Below are positions 14,866-20,339 of a stretch of 20,339 nt of DNA, piece by piece. The notes below the pieces were generated by a model, which was not told the origin of the DNA, ran no database searches, and worked only from the letters and a program-made list of their open reading frames with translations. Position numbers and translations under genes: made by a program. The DNA is from an uncultured Lachnospiraceae bacterium. GTDB lineage: Bacteria; Bacillota; Clostridia; Lachnospirales; Lachnospiraceae. Within the stretch, counting starts at the first letter, position 1. Every line of letters starts with the position of its first letter. The stretch spans positions 1 to 20,339 of the forward strand of contig CAJTMC010000057.1 in NCBI GenBank assembly GCA_910577115.1, given 5' to 3'.

Positions 14866-16560
14866 CTATATTACTGACTGGTATTCCTCCAAATTGTTCT
14901 CCAGCACGACATACGCATCCAGCAGCCCTGCAAGCCCGTCGATACGCCTTGTCCCGATGTTCCCCTTGCATGGCTGTATGTTGTCGTTTTTGTCAATGTC
15001 AACCGACGTGTTTCCGAGACACCATTTCAGGATCGGATTATTATTGTATATCACTTTTTTCTTTTCAAGGTCAGCCCCGAGCGACTTCATCGGACCAGAA
15101 AGCGTCTTTTTGCCCTGTATCACGGGTTCCATGACCACAGCGCCGAACGTGTCTTTCATGTCTTCAACGAAATATGTTGCAGACCATGAATCGTACCCGC
15201 ATTTGTACAGGTATATGTCGTAATCGTTCTGTATTTCCGAAAACCATTCCGTAATGTATTTATAATGCACGCGGTTCCCCGGGCATGTCCGCAAAAGTCC
15301 CTGCTCTTTCCATAGGTCATACGGGATTTTATCCTCCCGCACGCGGCGTTCCAGTAAATCCTCCGGAAGCCAGTACATCTGCAGCACGTATATCCTGTTG
15401 TCATTCGGTACCATAAATAGCACGGTTGCATTCGTAAGGTCCGTCGTGCTTGACAGGTCGCATCCTCCTATGCCGTAACGGGGCTGCAGTTCTATCATGT
15501 CGAAGCATTCCGTGTTATTGAGCTGCTCAAATGTGAGCCATGCCTCTGTTGATGTTTCCCTGATGTTAAATTCCTTGCATACAAGGTCTTTGACCAGTGC
15601 GGGATTTCCTATCGCCTTGTTTACTTTGTTTTCGAGATACTCCCATTTCTTGGATATTCCAAGATTTGGATTTGCTTTCATCCACCTGCTTTTGTCTGCC
15701 CATTCCTTGCGCTCATCAAGCTCATATATGAACGGGAAAAAATGAATGTCCTTATATCCGTTGTTGTCGAACAGCCCGTTGATGACGTGTTCCGCCTCCT
15801 CGTACTTGGCGTCGTATATGTCCTCCCTGATTGTCCCTGCTGTTGAGGTTATGTAGATGAGCGGCTGATCACGTGCCGATACTCCGTCCGCGAGGATGTC
15901 GTACAGTGGCCTTCCATTTTTCCACTGATGTATCTCATCCATCAGCGCGCAGTGTATGTTCATTCCGTCGAGGCTGTCCGAATCACTTGCCAACGGTTTA
16001 TAGACGCCGTTATTGAAGCTTTCGCTCGATATATCTCCCACCCTGCACTTTATGCGTTTAGCAAGCGACCTTGATTTCCGGATCATGCGCACGCTTTCCT
16101 GCCATATAATCTTCGCCTGATCACGTTTGGTTGCTGCACTGTATACTTCGGGACCGTTTTCTCCGTCGCCAATCAGCATGTACAGACCTACGACGGAAGC
16201 AAGCAGCGATTTCCCGTTCTTTTTTCCGACTATCAGCACTGACTCCCGGCATGTCCTGTTTCCCTCATCGTCCACAAACCCGAACACTGCTGCCAAATGG
16301 GCTTTTTCCCAAAGCTCCAAAACTACGGGTTTGCCTGCGCTCTTCCCTTTTGACAGGCAGCAGTAGTTTTCTGCAAACTCTAAAACATGATTTGCCCGTT
16401 TTGGACTGTACGTCATTTTTGACGTCGGATTTTTGACCATGTATGCAAGGTATTTGTACCATCTGCGCGTTTTGCTGCAGACAGGTATCTCTCCACGCTC
16501 TATTTTCTGCCAGTATTCCAGTATCGGGTTATAGTCGGATGCATATTTGATTCTATCCAT
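14866..16560 (-). CDS. terL: terminase large subunit, 564 aa
   Basis: It powers DNA packaging and cuts the genome. ATPase: Walker A VGKKNGKS at 111-118, Walker B ALMDEI at 205-210 with D208 and E209, coupling motif STAG at 239-242. Nuclease: acidic D368 in GGCDLSSTTDLT, D457 in GYDSW, and D541/D548 near RIDGLAGLLDAYVVL, the three positions expected for the RNase H-like fold. The N-terminal block (YSPKRANHVLEFAENYC) and QTAR-like element are of the HK97/phage terminase-1 type. Length is normal for this type. It overlaps the small terminase by 8 bases (TATGGATAG) and has AGGAGAAC in front. Confidence 0.95.
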   Translation of the reverse strand: MDRIKYASDYNPILEYWQKIERGEIPVCSKTRRWYKYLAYMVKNPTSKMTYSPKRANHVLEFAENYCCLSKGKSAGKPVVLELWEKAHLAAVFGFVDDEGNRTCRESVLIVGKKNGKSLLASVVGLYMLIGDGENGPEVYSAATKRDQAKIIWQESVRMIRKSRSLAKRIKCRVGDISSESFNNGVYKPLASDSDSLDGMNIHCALMDEIHQWKNGRPLYDILADGVSARDQPLIYITSTAGTIREDIYDAKYEEAEHVINGLFDNNGYKDIHFFPFIYELDERKEWADKSRWMKANPNLGISKKWEYLENKVNKAIGNPALVKDLVCKEFNIRETSTEAWLTFEQLNNTECFDMIELQPRYGIGGCDLSSTTDLTNATVLFMVPNDNRIYVLQMYWLPEDLLERRVREDKIPYDLWKEQGLLRTCPGNRVHYKYITEWFSEIQNDYDIYLYKCGYDSWSATYFVEDMKDTFGAVVMEPVIQGKKTLSGPMKSLGADLEKKKVIYNNNPILKWCLGNTSVDIDKNDNIQPCKGNIGTRRIDGLAGLLDAYVVLENNLEEYQSVI

Positions 16561-16975
16561 ACCGTTCTCCTAAAAAATCGTTGAATCCGTCATTCTTTGA
16601 TATTGGCTGCGACTTTGGCATGCAATCGAGAAGTATCTTCATTGCCTGCGCCTGTTTTTGCGACATCGCAAGGTAAAGCTGTGCGTCGGGACTCTGCTTG
16701 GTGCCATATTGGTTCTCACCATTCTTGTACTCAACTGTTGTACCGTCCCTTACAATATTTTCTCTGAGGTCCTGCATTGTCACTGTCAGAAACGCCACGT
16801 CGTCTATCGTTGCCTGGACTAATTTCTTTTTATTTTCGTCAATTTCTTTAAACAGTTTTTTTAATCTGTTTACTTCTCTCTTTATCCTTTTTTGTTTTTC
16901 CACATAACCGGAAATGCTGTCATATTCTGCCTCTCTGCGGATTTCTTCTTTTAAAAATTCATCCTCTGTCACCAT
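16553..16975 (-). CDS. terS: terminase small subunit, P27-like, 140 aa
   Basis: It sits directly before the large terminase. The C-terminal part VEYKNGENQYGTKQSPDAQLYLAMSQ is the P27-family signature ('NGENQ.G.K.SP...', then a helix). The first 60 residues are coiled coil (KEEIRREAEYDSISG, RIKREVNRLKKLFKE) and should oligomerise. It recognises the packaging site. I use ATG 16975; a GTG at 16984 is in frame, but AAGGGGGG is 10 bases before the ATG and only 1 base before the GTG. Confidence 0.88.
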   Translation of the reverse strand: MVTEDEFLKEEIRREAEYDSISGYVEKQKRIKREVNRLKKLFKEIDENKKKLVQATIDDVAFLTVTMQDLRENIVRDGTTVEYKNGENQYGTKQSPDAQLYLAMSQKQAQAMKILLDCMPKSQPISKNDGFNDFLGERYG

Positions 16976-17056
16976 GTATACCACACCCCCCTTATGAGAA
17001 GCCGTATGTTAAACCAATCTGTGCCCTCGGTCTTGGAACGGGAAAAATGACTTTGA
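16976..17056 (-). other. intergenic gap between HNH and small terminase; possible cos/pac region
   Basis: About 72-81 bases without a gene. The minus strand reads CCCCCCCTG at the HNH end, a mixed stretch around GACCGAGGGCACAG, and GGGGGGTG at the terminase end. I see no hairpin with T-run and no promoter. The HNH-TerS-TerL order belongs to cohesive-end phages, whose cos sites are often near HNH/TerS, so this gap is one candidate; direct evidence is lacking. Confidence 0.25.
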
Positions 17057-17401
17057 TTACAGGGGGGGATTGTCAATCTCTCGCAGTGACACAGGCTGTC
17101 CGTCCTTGTCGAAAGCAAACAAAGGTTTTGTTTTCTCACCTCCTACGCCATGTCCTTCGAACTTGTCATGACACTCTTTGCATACATACTGCAGGTTGCT
17201 GTGCTTTAAGGTTATATCCGGATTGCTGATGTTACTCTGTGTCAGGATTTTTTTGTGGTGAACAATGGAACCCTGACTGCTACCACATACTTCGCATATG
17301 CCGCCATCTATTGCAATACGTTCACTGATGTAGCTGTCCCTGCACTGCTGCCATGCTTTTGAATTATAAAATGATTTCGCCCATTCCTTTGCCATATCCA
17401 T
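17057..17401 (-). CDS. HNH endonuclease (packaging-associated), 114 aa
   Basis: Classical phage HNH: FYNSKAWQQCRDSYI at the N-terminus, CEVCG (C36, C39), VHHKKILTQSN (H48/H49), HSNLQYVCKECHDKFEG (N69, C74, C77, H78). The two CxxC pairs bind structural zinc and H49-N69-H78 form the HNH centre. In HK97-like phages this protein works with terminase to nick cos ends. The first gene of the late block. Two ATG codons (17401, 17395) are possible; AAAGG is upstream of both. Confidence 0.93.
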   Translation of the reverse strand: MDMAKEWAKSFYNSKAWQQCRDSYISERIAIDGGICEVCGSSQGSIVHHKKILTQSNISNPDITLKHSNLQYVCKECHDKFEGHGVGGEKTKPLFAFDKDGQPVSLREIDNPPL

Positions 17402-17418
17402 ACGCCTTTCTAACGTAA

Positions 17419-17452
17419 AAAGAGGAAGTCAGCTTTAACTGATTTCCTCTTT
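17419..17452 (-). terminator. hairpin / rho-independent terminator just before the late operon
   Basis: Minus strand: AAAGAGGAAATCAG, loop TTAAAG, CTGACTTCCTCTTT then TTACG. The 14-bp stem has one A-C mismatch on the minus strand (G-U on the plus strand), and five T follow the GAGG core on the minus strand. It ends about 10 bases before the HNH ribosome binding site, so transcription of late genes must pass it or begin around it. A plus-strand reading (stem then CTTTTGA) is equally good for convergent transcripts. A bidirectional terminator is likely. Confidence 0.65.
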
Positions 17453-17501
17453 CTTTTGATAATATCATATTAACATATAAAAGTGTATCATTGTATATCA
17501 T
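17453..17501 (-). promoter_or_regulatory. candidate activator-dependent late promoter region
   Basis: AT-rich stretch at the end of the late-regulator gene. On the minus strand a TATGAT (17469-17464) and overlapping TATTAT (17464-17459) could be a -10 box. No good -35 box (AATGAT at 17 bases). The -35 zone holds an imperfect direct repeat, ATGATATACA then ATGATACAC (17501-17483). Weak -35 with a repeat is what an ArpU-like activated promoter would show; this is inference. Confidence 0.3.
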
Positions 17502-17958
17502 CTTTTATTTTTATGTCTGCTTCCATAACAGTATTTTCTTTAGGTATCTTAAAATGCTTCAAAGCCTTTGCGTGAATTCTATGTACCTGTGCCCATTCTA
17601 CATGCATTTCTACTGCAATCTCCTCCCATTTAAGACCTTTAATATACCTAAGTGTCAGCACCAAGCGTTCCCTTTCATCAGTCAGTCTTTCGATTGCTTG
17701 AAATATATCAGTGTATGTGTTTATTTTCTTGCACTTCGCCTGTGCCATTTTACTTATTAAAGCATCTTTCTTAGCAACATATTCAGACAAATCTTTTGTT
17801 GTACTGCTTCCGCAAATTACCATATTCGTTCTACCTGTACGAGGTGATTTCTCGCTAATCTCCACCTCCTTAATTTGATCTTCAATTCTCTTTAAGGCAG
17901 CTTGACTTTCTCTAAGTTTGTGGAGATACTCTTTTTTTTCTTCATTTTCTTTTATCAT
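17488..17958 (-). CDS. late transcription regulator, ArpU / DUF1492-like, 156 aa
   Basis: Residues 1-35 form a charged coiled coil (KKEYLHKLRESQAALKRIED). Residues 88-138 look like sigma-70 region 4: IERLTDERERLVLTLRYIKG, LKWEEIAVEMHVEWAQVHRI, then a terminal HAKALKHF helix. 'R.VL..RYI.G..W..IA..M' is the pattern of ArpU/RinA-like and DUF1492 phage regulators that switch on packaging and structural genes. Its place right before HNH/terminase is typical. The start has GGGAGGAA upstream. The RTGRTNMVICGSS segment between is flexible and not conserved in my recollection. Positive regulator of the downstream operon is inference from family and position. Confidence 0.82.
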   Translation of the reverse strand: MIKENEEKKEYLHKLRESQAALKRIEDQIKEVEISEKSPRTGRTNMVICGSSTTKDLSEYVAKKDALISKMAQAKCKKINTYTDIFQAIERLTDERERLVLTLRYIKGLKWEEIAVEMHVEWAQVHRIHAKALKHFKIPKENTVMEADIKIKDDIQ

Positions 17959-17978
17959 TCAATGAATTTCCTCCCGTT

Positions 17979-18152
17979 TCAACATATTGTGAATTCCTTG
18001 ATTAAATCCAAAGGAATATTTCTGAGTCCACTTTCTGCGCCAAATCTTACATAAGTACACAGAACGCCATCCTTAACCTTGTAATCGTCAACGTGTTTTT
18101 CCTCTCGTGTTCCGTTGCGATATTCAATTTTTATCTTAATTTGCTTTGCCAT
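17979..18152 (-). CDS. small phage protein, 57 aa, function unknown
   Basis: It starts MAKQIKIKIEYRNGTREEKH and continues VDDYKVKDGVLCTYVRFGAE to end FTIC. AAGGAGAGAG is 11 bases before ATG, so it is a real gene in spite of size. The pattern is four beta strands (IKIKIEY, EKHVDDYKVKDG, VLCTYVRF, RNIPLDLIKEFTI) with no membrane or zinc motif; a small barrel or RNA/peptide-binding fold is possible. It lies between the GNAT-like protein and the late regulator. Function is not known to me. Confidence 0.8.
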   Translation of the reverse strand: MAKQIKIKIEYRNGTREEKHVDDYKVKDGVLCTYVRFGAESGLRNIPLDLIKEFTIC

Positions 18153-18178
18153 CGTTATGTTCTCTCTCCTTCCCTGTT

Positions 18179-18709
18179 TTATACTGCTCCCACTTGTTCC
18201 AGAACATTTGTCTTACCTTTCTTGACGAATTCTGCTGCCAGTATCTCGAACGATACGCTGTCATGCAGCTTTCCGTCCTGAAGCTTTACAGCTTGTCTGT
18301 AATGCCCGCATTCCCTTCCGCCATGTTTTCTGATAAAATTGCGGTATCCTCTTACTGCCGGATTATCCTCGTATGCGCCCCACGATATTCTGTTCATGTG
18401 GTAGACCTCAAAAAGGTCACATACCACTTTATACAGGTCTTTGGCAAATTCCATGCTGCCTTTTCTGAAACTGATGATGCCGAACCTGTCGGCGGACATT
18501 GCAGTCCAGTCAATGTGATAGCTTATGTATCCAATGATATTGTCGTCTTTATCAACCGATACAAAACAGTGACGGTCGTAATTATCATCAGGCAGCTCCA
18601 AAGTGCTGTCTCCTGGACCTCCATGCCAGTATATGTTTTCCGGTTTGTACCATGATTTAATGTTTTCTTCCTGAAGCTCTGCTTCGTATAGCTGCGCCGT
18701 CCTTAACAT
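18179..18709 (-). CDS. GNAT-like acetyltransferase fold protein, 176 aa
   Basis: Residues 46-130 have the GNAT order: strand RHCFVSVD, DDNIIGYISYHI, then IISFRKGSMEFAKDLYKVVC (pyrophosphate-loop position with G84), then RISWGAYEDNPAVRGYRNFI and RKHGG. N116 with Y122 and G130 match motif B ('N..A...Y...G'). The CoA-binding loop R/Q-x-x-G-x-G/A is only partly kept (FRKGSMEF), so activity is unsure. Ribosome binding site AAGGAGGAG overlaps the stop of the preceding gene (3-base gap). Similar GNATs occur near late regulators in Clostridia prophages; substrate unknown. Might modify host proteins or small molecules. Confidence 0.75.
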   Translation of the reverse strand: MLRTAQLYEAELQEENIKSWYKPENIYWHGGPGDSTLELPDDNYDRHCFVSVDKDDNIIGYISYHIDWTAMSADRFGIISFRKGSMEFAKDLYKVVCDLFEVYHMNRISWGAYEDNPAVRGYRNFIRKHGGRECGHYRQAVKLQDGKLHDSVSFEILAAEFVKKGKTNVLEQVGAV

Positions 18710-18712
18710 TCG

Positions 18713-19198
18713 TCACTCCTCCTTTAAAATTTTCTTAATACATGCATTCCAGCCTATTTTGTATGACGGTGGAATTCCATCCGGTTGAGGATATCTGCCG
18801 CTTACTTTCATTCTGTCCGGTATTTCTTTCATGGGACACCAATCAGGTTTATTATTACTGTCAGGATTGAAACTGTACTTCTGACACCCGCGGCATATGT
18901 TCGCATTGTACTTACCGTCAACGTCGAGTTCCAAAGGGCATTCCGTACAATTCTCCGGTGTATCCAGTATCAAAATGGATTTGCCTGTTTTGGACTGTTC
19001 TTCCAACGCTCCATCCTGTTCATCCACATTTTCGGACACCACTCTTTGGACGCATACGGAATCGCCTTTGGAAAATATAAGGTATTTTGTATCCCCAATC
19101 TGTTTATATCCCTGCACTGTTCTTGGTTCGTCATTCGTCGCATCGCTGGTTAGCCGTACTTTTGTCCCTATGGGATATTTTTTGACTAATTCTATCAT
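18713..19198 (-). CDS. cysteine-rich, probable zinc-binding phage protein, 161 aa
   Basis: Two parts. Residues 1-55 look like a small beta barrel (KYPIGTKVRLTSDA, KYLIFSKGDSVCVQRVV). Residues 77-125 hold LDTPENCTECPL (C84, C87), ICRGC (C102, C105) and PDWCPMKEIP (C121). The spacing CxxC-14-CxxC suggests a zinc ribbon-like fold. The C-terminal GWNACIKKILKEE is a helix often seen at the end of phage proteins of this kind. AGGAGG sits 8 bases before the start. The 'DTPENC.ECPL ... DWCP' string is shared by many unnamed Firmicute phage proteins, as far as I recall. Function unknown. Confidence 0.8.
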   Translation of the reverse strand: MIELVKKYPIGTKVRLTSDATNDEPRTVQGYKQIGDTKYLIFSKGDSVCVQRVVSENVDEQDGALEEQSKTGKSILILDTPENCTECPLELDVDGKYNANICRGCQKYSFNPDSNNKPDWCPMKEIPDRMKVSGRYPQPDGIPPSYKIGWNACIKKILKEE

Positions 19199-19406
19199 TG
19201 CGTTTCCTCCTCGAACTTTTGCTGTTTTGTTTATTTGGCATGCGACGCCATATTACAATCATGAGCGCTGCCCACGTGATGAAATACTGAAATCTTGTTA
19301 TCCGCCCTATTGCCAGTATGTATATCCCGCCTGCTGCCCATGCAATACAGTGGAAGTATTCTGTCAGGAACTTTCTTATTTTTGCTCTTGCTTTTATCGT
19401 TCTCAT
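19131..19406 (-). CDS. small membrane protein, 91 aa
   Basis: Start ATG 19406 chosen because GGAGGGAAAGGAGAAC is directly upstream; the open frame reaches up to 19517 without a binding site and would overlap the upstream gene. MRTIKARAKIRKFLTEYFHC is basic, then WAAGGIYILAIG and FQYFITWAALMIVIWRRMP form one or two membrane helices (residues about 20-58). The last 35 residues are very basic (SSRRKRNDR) and overlap the next gene by 68 bases, including its ribosome binding site, so the tail may be shaped by overlap. Topology and role unknown; it is not placed like a holin. Confidence 0.65.
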   Translation of the reverse strand: MRTIKARAKIRKFLTEYFHCIAWAAGGIYILAIGRITRFQYFITWAALMIVIWRRMPNKQNSKSSRRKRNDRISQKISHRDKSTANQRCDE

Positions 19407-19450
19407 GTTCTCCTTTCCCTCCGGACCATATTTCAGATTCGGAGGCTGCA

Positions 19451-20339
19451 TTATCTGTCTGTTATCAGTGAATAATCCATCTCTTTTGCTATGGATTTGT
19501 AGCATCTGCGAATGCATTGAAGCGCTATTTTGTAATTTCTTCTTTTCGCGCTGTCCTGTCCGAGCCCGGCCATGCGTGAATGCTCTGTGTCAAAATAATC
19601 CATTGCATGTTTAATCTCGTCATCCGTATACCCTGCCTGCTGTCCGTCCGCACCCTTTTCACCGTCTTTTTTTCTTCCGCTTTCAAGCTCCCTGTATTCC
19701 CCGTCGATTACCGTGTCCTTTTTTGCCTGTGTTTCTTCAGCGGCTTCATTGTTTGCCGCATTTTCTGCCTGTCCATGTTGCGACGTCGCAACCGGTTTTT
19801 CCTGCAGCTGTTCATCTTCGTCCTTTGCAGGCGCAGTGCCCATACCGGCAGTTTTTTCCAAAAACTCCTGATAAGTGTGCGCTGTAATAACAGGTTTTCC
19901 GTCTGTATAGCTTCTCAGCTTTAATCCCCTGTCAAAATCATAGAAGAACAGCATGCTTGTGCCTTTTCTGTATGTCCTGCTGCCAGAAGGGCAGATTTCC
20001 TCTGCCGCGATTTCAGGCGTCAGCATTCCTGATGCCGCCTGAATGTACAGTTCCGCGTTTTCCTTCCAGAAAGCTGTCATTATATCCTCAAAAGGCTCCG
20101 TCTTATTCCCTGTTTCTTCCCCTGCTCCCTCCGGCAGGTTATCCGGCGCCGCCATCTGCATCAGGGGCATGTTTTTCTGCTCCCTCTCCCTGTCCGACTG
20201 CTTTTCCTCTTTTTCCGCCTGCTTCAGCTCCCGTATCTGCTGTACGGTTGTGTGCTCCGTTACCAGCTCCCTGTCCTCCGGTGTTACCGTAAGCATCTCC
20301 TGAAGCTTGCTGTATGCAAATCCGCTGTACTCCTCTTTA
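19451..20339 (-). CDS. C-terminal part of a ParB-like / replication-region phage protein
   Basis: The frame is open to the right edge: 295 residues visible, start outside. It opens KEEYSGFAYSKLQEM LTV and VTEHTTVQQIRELKQ; 'YS.F.YSKL.EML.L...E...V...TTV..IRE.K' is a segment I associate with ParB-like proteins of Clostridia phages and plasmids, just after their helix-turn-helix. The centre is low-complexity (acidic, Gln/Glu/Ala-rich) linker with a beta segment TSMLFFYDFDRGLKLRSYTD. The last 45 residues (DDEIKHAMDYFDTEHSRMAG ... IALQCIRRCYKSI) form a helical domain. Any ParB nuclease motif would be upstream. CDS status is certain; the family call is tentative. Confidence 0.6.
   Translation of the reverse strand, partial: KEEYSGFAYSKLQEMLTVTPEDRELVTEHTTVQQIRELKQAEKEEKQSDREREQKNMPLMQMAAPDNLPEGAGEETGNKTEPFEDIMTAFWKENAELYIQAASGMLTPEIAAEEICPSGSRTYRKGTSMLFFYDFDRGLKLRSYTDGKPVITAHTYQEFLEKTAGMGTAPAKDEDEQLQEKPVATSQHGQAENAANNEAAEETQAKKDTVIDGEYRELESGRKKDGEKGADGQQAGYTDDEIKHAMDYFDTEHSRMAGLGQDSAKRRNYKIALQCIRRCYKSIAKEMDYSLITDR

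Noticed and set aside
19407..19517. Longer start for the small membrane protein (ATG 19517)
   Set aside because: No ribosome binding site, it would lie inside the upstream gene, and the best AGGAG is before ATG 19406.
1..20339. tRNA genes, insertion sequences, toxin-antitoxin pairs or att sites
   Set aside because: None seen by reading; the window is filled by closely packed phage genes in one direction.

Overview
The window is the late (packaging, head, tail and start of lysis) part of a temperate-type siphophage or prophage. Every supported gene is on the minus strand, so transcription runs from the right end to the left. The protein types (HNH endonuclease followed by terminase, HK97-type portal, ClpP-like protease and capsid, phi13-like tail tube, collagen-like fibres, GH25-type lysin), the strong AGGAGG ribosome binding sites, the AT-leaning codon use and the DUF1492/ArpU-like late regulator point to a low-to-medium GC Firmicute host, most likely a gut Clostridia (Lachnospiraceae-like) bacterium. 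Host and prophage state are inferred; no integrase, att site or host gene is in view.

Right end (17.5-20.3 kb, before the late operon): the C-terminal part of a large ParB-like/replication-region protein that runs off the window, a small membrane protein, a cysteine-rich probable zinc-binding protein, a GNAT-like protein, a 57-residue small protein, and a sigma-70-region-4-like late regulator. Next comes an AT-rich gap with a hairpin/terminator, a candidate late-gene switch.

Packaging and head (10.2-17.4 kb): HNH nuclease, small and large terminase, portal, ClpP-like protease, major capsid protein, head-tail connector, head closure, HK97 gp10-like protein and tail completion protein. Tail (2.4-10.2 kb): tail tube, tail assembly chaperone G with a programmed -1 frameshift (A AAA AAC) to GT, a 1283-residue tape measure, Dit, and a tail spike/Tal protein. 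Adhesion (0.7-2.4 kb): a coiled-coil/collagen-like fibre with 63-bp and 36-bp tandem repeats, and a second collagen-like fibre ending in a probable knob domain. Left end: two small genes and the first 42 residues of a GH25-type endolysin.

Most junctions are ATGA overlaps, TAATG, or gaps of a few bases, so the late region reads as one long operon with translational coupling. I see no wholly new system. The notable items are the frameshift cassette, the late-switch gap, the repeat-driven fibre genes, a hairpin after the tail tube gene, and a few unassigned genes just before the late operon. No stretch over 300 bases lacks a gene.
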